A stretch of DNA of 64,000 bases from Nitzschia sp. pyKryTriq1 (GCA_956465555.1 OY101128.1:930001-994000), one strand, 5' to 3'. Positions 11,046 through 22,608 are shown, numbered from the stretch's first letter. Made by a program: numbers and translations. Notes: generated by a model from the letters alone, not told the origin.

Positions 11046-12288
11046 GATTGCTGGCTAATAAATAGGAGAGTCAATCAATGAATAAATGAATCAATGCGGA
11101 TCAATATAAGAATGGCTTGTTGTTCGGTGGTGGGCGGTTTCGTTGGCTCTTGGTCTGATCTGATTAGGCCTCGCTTCGTACTATAAACAGTATGTAGTTA
11201 GTACTGACTGTAGTCCTGTTCGAAGGCTTCAACGATTGTCGACACTCGCTCTTTTATCGAAGGGGGGGGAGAAAAGAGCAGCACCTACGAGATCAAGGAC
11301 AACCACAACCACAACGCAAGCACGCAAGTACAATGACAACAAGGAAAGGGAGATCCCCGCTCGCTACTTTTGCTACCGGTACAGTACTACTCGTACAGTA
11401 CGAGTACCGGTATTACCCATGCTCTTTTCTCTCTCATCGTCGTCCAGAGCGGCCGGACGACAGCCAGCCCCCGCGCCGGAGCAACAAGCGTTGCAGTTCG
11501 GCGATGCTTGCATTTGGCGTTGGTTTTGTAGTACTCGTACTTACTTTACGTAAGCCGTACGACAAAAATCTTGGCGCGGAAGGACGAAGGCCAGACGTCC
11601 AGATCGAATGTGTCGAATGATGGACCTACTAACTGTACACCGCACGCACGCCGTAAGTACCAGTAGCTGCTGGTACTGTACCACTGTACTAGTACCGGCG
11701 GTACCCGATGATGATACAACAAGTACTCCTCATTGACTATAGCTTTGCAGGACGATGATTCTTCTACTCTACTACTACTCTAGTAGAGTAGAGAGTAGAG
11801 TGGCGTGGAGTCTCTAGTAGTAGAGAGTAGAGTATCTAAGCTGCTTTTGTAGAGATACGAGTAGATACCGCCATACCCTGTAGTACAATAGACAGCAGCA
11901 GTCAGCAGTATGCGACGATCTCTAGCTAGGAGTTAGTGCGTACCGCTTCGTACCCGAATACTCACTCTGATAATGAGAGTAACGACGACGACCGGTATGG
12001 TTTTCGGCAACTGAAGAAGTGTCAAAAGTCTCTACACTAGTCTACGACTACGAAGAAGTACTAAGATAATGAGGAATAACCATCATCATTCATTCATCAT
12101 TCTGAAAAATAACGACGAAAAATCCATCCTCGTCCACCATTGCTGCCCCCATTTATATTGTGCTGGCGATTCAGACTATAGAATCCATTCTTCTCTGCTG
12201 CCCCACCCATTATTCTTCTTGTGTTCTTGGTAATCCCGCCTCACCAGACTACTATTAACCACCATAGAATGCCGCTGCATGGTATTTC
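11046..12288. other. Intergenic with hairpin-rich repeats
   Basis: RAD21 starts to the left and an HSF gene ends on the right. The stretch contains GTAC-rich DNA (about 11380-11420, 11650-11710) and a dense CTACTCT/AGAGTAG inverted-repeat block (11764-11840). The plus-strand frames here look random. Confidence 0.5.
11764..11840. repeat. CTACT/AGTAG inverted-repeat block
   Basis: Alternating CTACTCTACTACTACT and AGTAGAGTAGAGAGTAG words make nested hairpins. The same words recur at about 18597-18682, 22609-22700, 38815-38875, 44650-44725 and 49335-49375. Confidence 0.6.
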
Positions 12289-13970
12289 TTATGGTCCTCG
12301 TCGACCATCATGGGTCATCCTCGTCGTCGCATCCCGAATGGGCCGCGGTGTGAACGGATCCGAGCGGTTGGACACGTCGAGCATGTGCTGATCAGCATGA
12401 TCCAAAAAAGTTTCAAGAACGATCGCGCTTTCCCCCATCACCATGACAGCATGATTGTCGTTCGCTGGTGGTGGTTGTACTTCTTGCGGATGCTGCTCTT
12501 GTTCTTCTTGGTGCTGATCATCATGTTTAGACCCACGAGGACCACTATCAGATGAAAGGCTAGAAGAACTTTCGCCCCCACCTTCTTCTTGTTCCTCCAG
12601 GGACAATCGGTCACACCAGGAACCACCACTGGTGTGAATGGAACCGAACATAGTACTATCTTTCGAAAGATGGTGAGGACCACCGCTAGCAGTTGTGATT
12701 GTGCCGCTCATTCCCATTGGGTTGCTGCTGTTGGTGGTGCCACCGCTGCTGTTGGTGCTACTGTCGACACCGCCGTTAGCAGCATACGCTACATGATCAC
12801 TCATCATATTGGATAATGACCTTCTTGTTGGGGCGGCTCGCTCCTCCTCCTGTCGCTGAATCACTTGCTCGTGTCGTCGCTGCTGGCCGCTGCTGGTGTC
12901 TTCCTCCATGACAATATCATCCAAATCCATGCTAAAGAGAGAAGTAGAGAGACCCTCGGCAACAAGCCTGCTGGCTCCAGTACCACCCGAAGCAAGCGGA
13001 TGTCCCGTCAACATGGCGCATGCAGGAGGGCGTTCTTGTTCCTCGTCCAGCAAAAAGCAGGGAGTACTTTGTTTGAAGTTGGGTACTAGTAGTATCGAAT
13101 CCGAATTATGGCGCTTGGTGGGTAGAGCTCCTGCTGTAGTTGTTGCTGTTTTCTGACTTTCGGGAAGTGGCATGGATGAGGAATGGGGTTGAAAAAGAAG
13201 CAATCGTTGATCCTGCTGGTATTGAATGCTGTTGAACGACGCGCCTTCTCGCAGCTGACCAGGCGGGTAGGGAGGGAGGCGTCGCAGCGGTGACGATGTT
13301 GCTGGATTTTTCAAAGACGGGTTACTAGCCACTCGTTTGGGGGGCGGTTGACTTGCAATGGCAGCCTCAATGAAGTGCGTCGATAGAGGAGCAGTACCGA
13401 GGGCAACTGCTGGATTATCCATCCCTTTCGCAGCTTGCATAAAGGAGGTAGTGCTATTGCTGCCAGGTTTCAATGCTGAGCACGACGAGGACGATACCCC
13501 CTTGTTGTCATCGTCTTTCTGATCAGCGTCATCTTTCGTTATTTCTTGAAAAAGTTCCTTTTGGTCTCTGATGAACTTATCGTGGTGATAAGCTCCACGC
13601 GCTGGCCCGCCCGGAATACTAGAAAAACCATGAGCGATAAGCTAGATCACAAGAGGAAAAAGAAGGAGAGGATTATTAGCGACGAAGGTATCGATCATAG
13701 TATCGCTGCCGTCCAAATATTTGTGGTTGCTAGTAGTACCTTTCGTTGGAATGACCGTATTCTTGTTTGTTTCAGATAGATTGGCTGCACCTTCGCTTCG
13801 AATTCCTTTACTTTATGAACCTTGAAGGACCGCCCATCGGACTCCCAACGAATAATGTCGTCAAAACCTTTCGTTGGGGCATCTTCCAGCATAGTGTAAA
13901 CGCGCTCCACAAAGCTCATCGTCAGTATATCCTCCCTTTTCGGGAGCTGTTGGGCCCTTGGTAGTTGCAT
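12289..13970 (-). CDS. Heat shock factor-type transcription factor (HSF, copy 1)
   Basis: Exons 13970-13740 and 13641-12289, phase 0, 527 aa. The HSF DNA-binding domain spans about residues 18-110 and is interrupted by the intron after SFQRK. Exon 1 gives SFVERVYTMLED, IIRWESDGRSFKVHK and the recognition part RIRSFQRK; exon 2 opens LIAHGFSSIPGGPARGAYHH with the final FIRDQK. The rest is low complexity (Ser, Gln, Glu) with no obvious coiled-coil trimerisation region, as is common in diatom HSFs. A TATA box lies about 120 bp upstream. It is in tandem with copy 2, about 0.9 kb away, with the same intron position. It should bind heat-shock-like elements in the nucleus; targets are unknown. An additional upstream exon cannot be excluded. 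Confidence 0.88.
13642..13739 (-). other. Intron within the HSF copy 1 DNA-binding domain
   Basis: 98 bp, donor AAAG|GTACTA, acceptor GATCTAG|CTTATC. It sits between SFQRK and LIAHGF, the same codon position as in HSF copy 2 and within one codon of the copy 3 site. Confidence 0.85.
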
Positions 13971-14090
13971 TGCTTTGGCATAAAACACACACTATGCCGA
14001 CAATGCATTTTGTTTTGCAAATAAAACGTAATGATGTTGCATTCAGGCAAGATGGATGGGAAACAGCCCAGAGCTCGATCAGCGCTTATT

Positions 14091-14100
14091 CTATTTATAG
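14091..14100 (-). promoter_or_regulatory. TATA box of HSF copy 1
   Basis: CTATAAATAG reads on the minus strand about 120 bp before the ATG at 13970, a spacing that allows a short 5' UTR. Confidence 0.55.
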
Positions 14101-14860
14101 TGGCGGATGTCGAAAGCCTGTCTTAAATCGTCGAACAACCGATCCCGTCGGTTGGTTTTCCTGTGAACTGTAGATTTTGGTTTCTCCGTTTACTGGACCT
14201 GGTTGCAGTTTGCACAACATTGACGGGAATGGACCAAGATTAAATATTAATATATGCCTAGATACAATGGATAAATATGCCTCTCTCACATCGGTGAGGC
14301 ATACAGTACCTGGGGTACCAGTACGTTACGTACTGTATTTGTAGGATACCAGGACAGAAGATGATGCATGGCATGGGCGATTGAGCGACAACCTGTACGA
14401 CCAGGCGGGACCTTCGGGAATTCCTTTCTCCGAGAGAACCGACCGACGTGGCTACCCCCAACGAACGAAGGACAGACAAGAAGACGAACGAACACCCAAA
14501 CCTGAAACCGATACCAAGAGAGACGACCGATGGATCTCATAAGATCATCGAGTCAAATTCGGTATCGCAACTCCCAACTTCGGAATTCTAGATTAATTAG
14601 CTTTAAAAACCACTTTCAAAGACGACGACTCCTCACTCTCGTGTGCCCGAGCTTTAGTCGTAGAATGGGCGAACGCGCAGGCACGCGCTTTGCACAATGA
14701 CATGTGTTTTTCGCTCTCTGTGAACTCATGCCTATGATGCTTGCCAAAAAAGGGCGAGAATGGGGGGGGGTTTCGCGCACGGAGATTTCAACAGTTGCAG
14801 AATAGAAGGTGGAATTGTACGTACTGGTAGACGAGTGGTGTCTATTATGAGTATTGCTTA

Positions 14861-16342
14861 TTACCGGCAACTGCCGGGACTGTGTGGACAAAATTTCTCG
14901 TTCTCGCATTTTACCAGTAGCGTTCCTTGCACATTCTCATCGAACATCGGTCGGGGTGAAAATGGATCCGAAGAAGGACTCAGGCTACTGTTAATAAATT
15001 CCTCGATGAAAGTTTCGAGGGGTGCCGAGGACGGAGCTGCGGCACACGTAGTATCAGGATTCTGGTCGTCTTCGTCGTTCACAGAGAGATCCGCCGTCCG
15101 TTCATCAGCGCTGAATTCACCACCGAGTCTAGGCTCCTGATGGTTCCCTTGCTCTCCCGAAGGAAGGCGTTCCATGTCGAAGTTATCAAAGTCAAGTTCA
15201 AACATGAATCCAGGGAGAGCTTCTTTCGTATTGAGTGCTCGACTCAAGAATGGTGGCATGTACTGCCTCGGTTGCATGGTAGCTGCACCAGACGCTTGTA
15301 ATTCCTGTTCGAGGAGATACGGAAAATTGTTCATCCGAATGTCAACTTGCGTATCGTCGCCTTTAGGTGGATCGGCTTCTGCATACGAAGAGAGTGCCAG
15401 TGGCTGCCATGGATTCGTACTTGGACGCAAAGATGAAAATTGGTATTCGGATCTGCAGCGAGTACTAGGTGCACTTGCCGCCGACGAGGAAGAACAGCCC
15501 GGAAATGACGGCGATGGAAGGATCATTCTATCTTCGTATTGGCCTTGTTGTTTCAGGCTGACACGGTTGAGCTCAACCGGGGCTCCTTCAAGAGTTCGAT
15601 ATGATATGGTTTGTTGGGTGGCCGCCGTGGAGGCGGTAGCAGCAGCAGCAGTAGTACTAGCAAAACACCTCTCATCTTGCTGGACTCCTCCTCCTCGCCG
15701 TAACGATGGCCTACTTTCCACGACAGCTTTCATGAAGTGGGACGACATGGTAGGACTTCGCAAGGTGGCTTCAACCCCGGAATCAGTCATTGTTGAGGTC
15801 ATAATGTTCGAGGATGTGCAAGAAACATCATCATCGCTGCTTCCAAGCTCGCTGCACGCACTACCAGCAAATGAGGAGATGTTGTGCTGAGAGTGTCCCC
15901 GCTCAATTTCACTTATTAGGTCCCGTCTTCCTTTGACAAATTTAGAATGGTGGTATGCTCCGCGTGCTGGGCCTCCTTGGACTCGATTAAAGCCATGTGA
16001 AATCAGCTACCAACGAAGAAAAAACAATGTTTTGTCAGGCACACTGGTGCTGCATCATGGTAGGATCTCTCAGCGAAATCCGCACCCTGCGCGAAGTCGA
16101 TTCCTTACCTTTCGCTGGAAAGATCGTAGTTTGGTTTGATTTAGGTATAGTGGCTGGATACTTTCCTCAAAAGCTTTCTTCTTATGTACTTTGAATGACT
16201 CGCCATTTGGTTCCCATCGAATGATGTCTTCGAAATTTTCGGTCTCGGCATCTCCCAGCATCGTGTAGACACGTTCCACAAAGCTCAATTTCAGTACTTC
16301 TTCTTCATCAGTCGCTCCCTGGTTCTTTCTCGACTTATCTTT
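14861..16342 (-). CDS. Heat shock factor-type transcription factor (HSF, copy 2), 5' end unresolved
   Basis: Coding exons are (up to 16342)-16109 and 16006-14861. The second adds 382 codons including the stop. The HSF domain reads SFVERVYTMLGD, IIRWEPNGESFKVHK, KLRSFQRK, then LISHGFNRVQGGPARGAYHH across the intron. The rest is Ser/Ala/Gln-rich with a short acidic C-terminus. No ATG precedes the domain in frame before a stop at about 16343-16345, so the start must lie in an upstream exon. AACCAG|GGAGCG at about 16319 is one possible acceptor. Candidate first-exon sequence in the open frame to 16578 is not proven. It is a tandem paralogue of copy 1. Confidence 0.82.
16007..16108 (-). other. Intron within the HSF copy 2 DNA-binding domain
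   Basis: 102 bp, donor GCGAAAG|GTAAGG, acceptor GTTGGTAG|CTGATT, at the same site as in copy 1. Confidence 0.85.
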
Positions 16343-16579
16343 TTATCTTTGCATGCTGCTATCTTTCCTTCCCGGTTCATATTAATTAGGGGTGAAATCC
16401 GTTCGCTCGCGGTTCCATCTACTAGAACAATTTTTCCTCGTCCGTACTGCTCGTCGTCAAGAAGCGAGGATTTATTGCACCGTTCATTCCTTCCTTCATC
16501 CATGTGGCACTTATTTCCATTGATACTCATTGCTATGAAGCCGCGGGGGCTAGACGGCCCAAGAAGACGATTCATCATT

Positions 16580-17648
16580 GCCAGAACGGCAATTTACAAA
16601 TTTGTGAGCAGATCGGAAAGTCGCGGGGTGTAGAACACACCCATCGTCTGCGAACCCTCGATGGCATGGTAGAGTACTTGTATCACACTGTGCGTACACT
16701 TTAGTAGCGCGGGATGCGGTTTGGGCCCCCCCGCCGGACGATGCAATAAGATTCGGAAGATTTTCCCTTCTCAATAAATAACATTAGCGCTGTGGGATAG
16801 GCCCAACAGAATACTCGTATTGATTCTCTATCCCTCATTGAATTTCTGCTTGTTTTATTGTGCCCCGAAGCGCCAACACACACTATTGACATTTTTGAAA
16901 GAACATTCCGATTTGTCCTACCAGGATCGTTGCTGAGAATCCTGTTTACGAACCCAAGACAGGAATTTTGGGACTTATTGGATTTCAGGATAGGGCTTAT
17001 TGAACCAAAATGTCATCACATTCTTCAGGATTCATATTCAGTCGTGTTGATCGAAGTATAGTTAATAAATAATAATGTAGAACATACATATCGGTTGTTT
17101 GGTAAGTAACGTACCCCCCCAATTTGCGGAGCTATCTCCTGCCTCGGTCAATTTTGATTTTCCGAAAAATCTAAGCATATCCATACTCAGAAATCACGCT
17201 ACGAAGCAAGCAAGGCTCCGCCCGAGCGACGCGGCGATGCAAGAATTTCTTTCTCGGTCCCGTCCTTACAGGGTCGTACCACTCGCTCGCGCGACGCGCC
17301 TTATAGCCAGCGTGCGTGTCCGTGTGTCTGACACAGACACCCACCACGCACTCATCCAAATTCCTGAATTCGCTACGAATGTACGTACTTCATCTGTTTT
17401 TTTCTTCGGAACGCGTTTATTGCACCACCGACACCCACCACGTAGCCCCCAAAAGATCGGAGCATCTGGTTTTGTCGACACAATCCTCTACCGGTAACAT
17501 GAAACAGCCAATCAAGCAAGAGAGAACTTTAAAAGTTATCTTCGATTGCTTCTTCTACCGGTAGTCTACAGTTTTGCAAAAATGTGAAACGACGACATCA
17601 ATCTCATAAATTTAATTTCTTCAAGAAAAGTGTAAATCCAGCATCATC
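16580..17648. other. Divergent intergenic region
   Basis: Between the HSF copy 2 upstream region and the SET-domain gene. No supported gene, RNA or large repeat was seen. Confidence 0.45.
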
Positions 17649-18350
17649 ATGTCGCCACTCGAAAACAAGAAACGTACAACCAACTACGATGACAACAAGA
17701 CGTCTGCATTGTCATGGCGTTCTGTCGTGTGCCTCATGGCTGCCGTGTCGCTTTCACCGGCATCGGCTTGGTCCGCGCCGCTGACTTCGTCTGTGAACCC
17801 CAAGACAATCGGTCGCAAGAGGTCTGCAAAAGAACCCTGTTTTGCCTTGCGCGATGCGGCCGAGGCAGGGATCCGCGTGGGTCCGGCTACGAACAAGGCC
17901 ATGGGTCAAGGCGCCTTTGCGACGGTGGATATTCCAATGTTCACCAAGATTGGCACGAGCACAGGAGAACTGTTGACCGAAGAACAAGTACTGAAGCGAT
18001 ACAGACGTGGCAAGTACAAGAACGGTGGTGGTGATAAAGCCTGGGAGGAAAGCCGCCGAGAGCGCGGCCAAACAATGTCTGGAAGTTATCTGTTTAGTTT
18101 ACCGGGCGATCTTACGATTGACGGAGAAGATGCGGATGTCAGTGGATGGTGTCGGTACATGAACCATGCCACTGAAGGAGGTGGAGAAGCGGGCAAGATG
18201 GAGTGCAACGTCAAGGCATTCGATCAACTAACAGTCGGCGGCGAGTCAACGCATCCAACTTTTTTTGCGATCCGTGATATCGAAGCTGGGGAAGAGCTTC
18301 TCTACGACTATGGCCCAGATTACTATTATCTGGACTCGGACCAAGAATAA
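17649..18350 (+). CDS. SET-domain protein, probably plastid-targeted
   Basis: 233 aa, single exon. The SET core is recognisable: an early GQGAFATVDIP (about 86-96), CRYMNHATEGG (about 168-178, the NHxx motif that helps form the SAM and lysine channel) followed by CNV, and GEELLYDYG (about 213-221) with the catalytic-type Tyr. Such short stand-alone SET proteins are usually protein-lysine methyltransferases. The N-terminus has a hydrophobic core (about 25-36) and then ASAWSAP, an ASAFAP-like site with Trp instead of Phe at +1. Trp, Tyr and Leu are tolerated at this position in diatoms, so plastid import is likely but inferred. The substrate is unknown, and there is no Rubisco-LSMT substrate-binding domain after the SET. 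Confidence 0.85.
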   Translation: MSPLENKKRTTNYDDNKTSALSWRSVVCLMAAVSLSPASAWSAPLTSSVNPKTIGRKRSAKEPCFALRDAAEAGIRVGPATNKAMGQGAFATVDIPMFTKIGTSTGELLTEEQVLKRYRRGKYKNGGGDKAWEESRRERGQTMSGSYLFSLPGDLTIDGEDADVSGWCRYMNHATEGGGEAGKMECNVKAFDQLTVGGESTHPTFFAIRDIEAGEELLYDYGPDYYYLDSDQE

Positions 18351-19267
18351 GCAACGGGTGGTATGATACCGATCGTTCCTTCTTGCTCGAAGAAGAGTAG
18401 TTTGCGATTCTAGTTCTGCCTTTTGATTTTTTAAAATAATACCAGCGGATGCTGATCCGTCACAATCAGTAAATAATCCTGCTTTGAACAAGAAAAACAA
18501 TCGCAATGCTCTAATAGTCGCTGGTCGTGGTTTCGAAAACTATTTTTTGAGCTACCGGTAGTACCAGAGAAGCCTGTACCGGTACAGACGTTCTCTACTA
18601 TTCTACTACCACTAGTAGAGAGTACAGAGCTATTCTACTCTACTACTACTCTCGGTAGAGTAGTAGAGTACCAGTAGTAGACCTCGTCATGCTGTCCTGC
18701 TTCATCATTCGATCATGTTGTGTTCGTTCGTACCCCAGTGTTAGGTCGCCTAATGACTAGTCTACAGTACGAGTAATAACTACTGTAGTCTGAGTGATGG
18801 CAGATTCTTCAAAAATAAAAATAATGATGATGATGATTCTTTCGATTCAAAAGCGCGCGCGCCCAACCTCGAAAAGCGCATGCCTGGCTTCAAACATTGC
18901 GAGGCCACGCTCATTTTCGACTGACATGCTCACCTGTAGGAATACTACTGGGTCTCTACGAGGGTTGGGTTCTTCCGAGGTTTTCCGCCGGCCATGTTCT
19001 AAAGATCTCGCTTTTCGAAACGTTGGCGCCGCTACGGGCTGCGGTAGAGTATTGGTACGAGTACTGCAGCGAGCGCCGCCGCACGCACAACATCACCTGT
19101 GGGGTGTGGGGTCTGTGACAATAAAACCACCTTCTGTCAGCTAGTAGGCACATGCATCCTTCGTTTCGTCATTGTCTGAGAGTCTCCAGGGTTCCTTTTC
19201 TACAGTATTGGTATTGGGTATTGAGTGTTGAACCTCCACTTGGATTGACATATTCAATAGCACCGTC
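18351..19267. other. Intergenic with hairpin block
   Basis: Contains a GTACCGG and CTACTAGTAGAG-type inverted-repeat block (about 18555-18682). No gene is supported. The promoter of the PH/DUF1336 gene must lie toward the right. Confidence 0.5.
18597..18682. repeat. CTACT/AGTAG inverted-repeat block
   Basis: Words such as CTACTACCACTAGTAGAGAG and CTACTCTACTACTACTC followed by GTAGAGTAGTAGAG can fold back on each other. Confidence 0.55.
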
Positions 19268-21934
19268 ATGTCGGAATCAATCCGTTCTTCCCGTTCCTTC
19301 GACGATGTCCCCATGGGCGAAGGACCCATCCACAGCGGCAGTCTACGCGAATCCCGAACCCAGAGTCTCGACCTGGACGTGACGGAGAGTACCAGTATGG
19401 ATGATCTGAAGCCCATGTACAGCGACGACTCGTCGCTCGCGCCTCTCACGGAAGACCACGAGTTGCGAGTCGCCAAGGACATGGCAATGGCGATTCAGCA
19501 GAATCCTAACTTGACACCGGCCGAGCTCAAAGAGTTGATGGCCAAGATGCAGCAACAACAGCAACCCGTACCGCCGCCTCTGAAAACTCCGTCGTCGTCG
19601 ACTCGATCCAGCGGAAAGTCGCCACTCTTAAAGTCTCTCTCCAAGGGAGTCAAGTCCTCTGTCAAGAAGGCCTTTTCGGCGCACACCCCGGACCGATCGT
19701 CGCTTTCGAGCACCGCAAGCGGGGGCGGATCGAGTCCAACTCTGGGACCACATGCTGTTTCTTCTTCGTCGTCGCGAAACGTCAAGCTAGGCGACTTTTT
19801 GGAAGGCACCTCCCCAAAAGGTTCGAGTAACGATCACAGCGAGACGGACGACACACACGGAGTCGGTACGGTGGGTACCTCCTCCAACGAGAATATTCGT
19901 ATCACTGGAATTGTGTGGAAAAGACGCAGTGGACTCGGCAAGTATTCCACTACGGGGGCGTGGGAACGTCGACGGGTGGTTCTCAAGGGAAGCAAGCTCT
20001 ACTACTATCGCACTAACGTGGATACGAGAGATGGTGACGACGGAGCTAGCGGCGACGAATTGGATGATGAAGGTCCATCCTCGGGGCACTTTGAAGGGGC
20101 CGCTGGCGGCGGGGCATCATCGACGCCGTCCAAATCCAAATCATGGTTTGAACAGATGGGCGCCGGCAAAGTCTCGTCGCGCACCAAAGATGCCCGTGGG
20201 TATTTGGATCTCGTCAAGGAGAATGCCAGTGTTGGAGCGAGCTTTGGGCACTCGGGCTCACCGACTCCCTTTGCTATCAGTATCAAGATTCTAGCACAAA
20301 CCAAGTGGAAATTGTGCTTTGATACGCACGGAGAACTCATGCAGTGGCTGGCAGCCATGACGGATGTTATTGTTCAGGGAAGTGTAGACACCTACAATGC
20401 CCAAATACTGGCCGCCAATGATCCCAGCCGTGTCCTGGATGGGGGCTACCATGGTCAATTGAGTGAACCACCGCTCATTGCCAATAGTGGTACCAAGAGC
20501 ATGGTGGGAGGGCATCGACTGTGGGTAGCTGGTCAGTACAGAATTCAATCCGATAACTATCTCGACGAGGATCTCGAAGATGTCTCGGAGGATGAATTGG
20601 AAGACGTCGAGAGCGATGATGATGCCACTGTAAAAACACGAGACGCCAAGGGAAGCACGGACAAGGGTGCCAACGCCAACGATTTCGTATTGGCGGTGGA
20701 AGGCGCCCGAGACGTTTGGGGAGTTCCGGCCCAGTACGTCTGGCAATGGGGGGTTCTCTGGAATGTAGTCATCATTCTTTCCAGGGCTTCTTCGACGAGC
20801 GTGGAGAGTTTCTGGTACCTGATTACCTTTGCCAACATTGCTCTGTTTGGTTTCATGACCAAGGAATCTGTGGGTGGAACCGTCAAGCCGGATTTGATGG
20901 CATCCCGCAAGTTGGCACGTCGCTTGTCGAGTGGCTATCTTGGTCCTAGCGAGAAAGGTGGATCCGACGAAAAGGCGATCCCAGAGCCCCCAGTGGCGAC
21001 TGTCAAGCCCAAAGCAGGTACCACAACAATGCGGATTGAAAATGCTCTGGACTTGCCCGTCAACAAAAAAGGTGACGTCTTTGCAGGTTGGCGCTGGGCG
21101 AATCCTAAAAACATGATGATTCGATCGCACAATTACAAGAAAGACAAAATCAAGGTGCCTAGTCCAGGCGAGCTTTACAAGTGTGTACACGTGGACATTT
21201 TCGAATCTCGAACACGTTTCCCGGACATGGCCAATCGCGTCGAGTTGCCAACGGTCGAGTTCACAGATGATGGTCCTAAGACATGGAATGCTCCAGATAC
21301 TTTTGTGGTCAGCATTGCCATTCCGACCGATCCACCAAAGCTCTACAGTAGCACTGAAAATGGAGGTGGTTACACTGTTACCATTTACTTTGCCATGCAC
21401 CAAGACACCAGGGATATTTTGAAACGTGTCACTGCCGATGGGTACAATCCCAAGACCGAGAAAACTGACGATCCCAACAAATCCAAGGTCAATGCGGTCC
21501 GACTGCTAGATGAGTGGTGTCGTCGAGCCCCCACCGACGATGCCTTTTGTGCTCGTTTCAAGGTGGTACCGAATGCACAGAACCTCAAGGAAATCGGTCT
21601 CCCCTCATGGATTGCCAAGTACAATGGCAAACCTTTCTTGATCAAACGCCCCGGTCAAACGGGCTTTTTGTATCGGCATCCTGACAAGTCGTGTATCGAG
21701 TTTGATATTTCGCTCCATCCGTTCCCGTACCTTGCCAAGCAAGGCATTTGCTTCATGAAGGATAGCTACTTCAAAAAGGTACTAGTGACCTTTGGGTTTT
21801 TGATCGAAGGACGAGCCGAAGACGAGCTGCCTGAATGTTTGATCGGGCTAATGCAATTGTGTTATCCGGACCCAGTCCATGCCATTCAAGGGGAAGATCT
21901 TATGGCAGGGACGAGTGCCAAGTCATTTGAATAG
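19268..21934 (+). CDS. PH domain + DUF1336 (EDR2 C-terminal) protein
   Basis: 888 aa, single exon. Residues 1-205 are Ser-rich and disordered. A PH domain spans about 210-367 (starts ITGIVWKRRSG, RRVVLKGSKLYYYR, ends WKLCFDTHGELMQWLAAM), with an insert in the loop. Two hydrophobic segments lie at about 490-540 (QWGVLWNVVIILS, FWYLITFANIALFGF). The EDR2 C-terminal domain (DUF1336) spans about 603-875: WRWANPKNMMIRSHNY, a VHVDIFES segment, PSWIAKYNGKPFLIKRPGQT and the terminal IGLMQLCYPD. In plants, EDR2 joins PH, START and DUF1336 and binds phosphoinositides; here there is no START domain, and the middle is a hydrophobic pair. A membrane or lipid-linked role is inferred. Fragments of its 3' end are repeated downstream. 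Confidence 0.9.
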   Translation: MSESIRSSRSFDDVPMGEGPIHSGSLRESRTQSLDLDVTESTSMDDLKPMYSDDSSLAPLTEDHELRVAKDMAMAIQQNPNLTPAELKELMAKMQQQQQPVPPPLKTPSSSTRSSGKSPLLKSLSKGVKSSVKKAFSAHTPDRSSLSSTASGGGSSPTLGPHAVSSSSSRNVKLGDFLEGTSPKGSSNDHSETDDTHGVGTVGTSSNENIRITGIVWKRRSGLGKYSTTGAWERRRVVLKGSKLYYYRTNVDTRDGDDGASGDELDDEGPSSGHFEGAAGGGASSTPSKSKSWFEQMGAGKVSSRTKDARGYLDLVKENASVGASFGHSGSPTPFAISIKILAQTKWKLCFDTHGELMQWLAAMTDVIVQGSVDTYNAQILAANDPSRVLDGGYHGQLSEPPLIANSGTKSMVGGHRLWVAGQYRIQSDNYLDEDLEDVSEDELEDVESDDDATVKTRDAKGSTDKGANANDFVLAVEGARDVWGVPAQYVWQWGVLWNVVIILSRASSTSVESFWYLITFANIALFGFMTKESVGGTVKPDLMASRKLARRLSSGYLGPSEKGGSDEKAIPEPPVATVKPKAGTTTMRIENALDLPVNKKGDVFAGWRWANPKNMMIRSHNYKKDKIKVPSPGELYKCVHVDIFESRTRFPDMANRVELPTVEFTDDGPKTWNAPDTFVVSIAIPTDPPKLYSSTENGGGYTVTIYFAMHQDTRDILKRVTADGYNPKTEKTDDPNKSKVNAVRLLDEWCRRAPTDDAFCARFKVVPNAQNLKEIGLPSWIAKYNGKPFLIKRPGQTGFLYRHPDKSCIEFDISLHPFPYLAKQGICFMKDSYFKKVLVTFGFLIEGRAEDELPECLIGLMQLCYPDPVHAIQGEDLMAGTSAKSFE

Positions 21935-22078
21935 GAAGAAGCAAGAATATATTATCGTGTTTAACGACGATCATATTATCCAAACTACTACTAGTTTACG
22001 ATTACGTTTATCGAAACCACAATACTAAGGTCGAGCTACTAGACACTACTAGAGAGGTCTTGCTACCGGTAGCGGCAA

Positions 22079-22140
22079 GGTGAAGATCTTATGGCCGGGA
22101 CGAGCACCAAGTCACTTGAAGAATAAGACGCAAGATAAAT
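22079..22140 (+). pseudogene. Degraded copy of the DUF1336 gene 3' end, copy 1
   Basis: GAAGATCTTATGGCCGGGAC and the following GAGCACCAAGTCACTTGAA match the end of the preceding gene (about 21894-21935) with a few changes, then run into AATAAGACGCAAGAT, similar to its 3' flank. The copied part starts abruptly, so this is a 3'-end fragment. Confidence 0.65.
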
Positions 22141-22445
22141 CGGAAGCAGTCCTGGAGGAGAAGGCATAGGTTGTTGGGCCGGGTCTCCTAACTGCCAAGG
22201 AGGGACGTACCGGCAAGAGTCCTAAAGAAGGATTCGCGACATTATTGCTAGCTGCTCACTTCCTGAGGGGCATTGGATCTGAGGACGCAGAGAGGTAATT
22301 CGTGTGGCCTGCATAGGAGCAGGCATTCGGGGAGGACATCGGAGTCGAATCGGTGTTTGGTTTGTTGAGTACTACTAGGGAGCAAGTTTTGTCCGTTTCT
22401 ATTGAAGCATGGGGGAGAGGTGCTTCTATTTACTGGTGCACCAAG

Positions 22446-22525
22446 CTCGTGGAGGATGGGACGACGAGTGCCAAGCCATTTGAATGAGGCAGACGCAAGA
22501 AAATATCGTGTTGGACGAAGGTATC
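22446..22525 (+). pseudogene. Degraded copy of the DUF1336 gene 3' end, copy 2
   Basis: GACGAGTGCCAAGCCATTTG then a stop, followed by GCAAGAAAATATCGTGTTGG, parallels the parent's last codons and 3' flank (GCAAGAATATATTATCGTGT). Only the terminal part is present. Confidence 0.6.
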
Positions 22526-22608
22526 CTGACTAGAGACTCATTTATCGAGTCCGCGGCATGTTCATCATATTCATCTGCTGTATCCTCATGGTGGTATAGC
22601 TCTAGCTG

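Noticed and set aside
20291-21403. 370-codon minus-strand frame inside the PH/DUF1336 gene
   Set aside because: Complement of a clearly identified domain; no family resemblance of its own.
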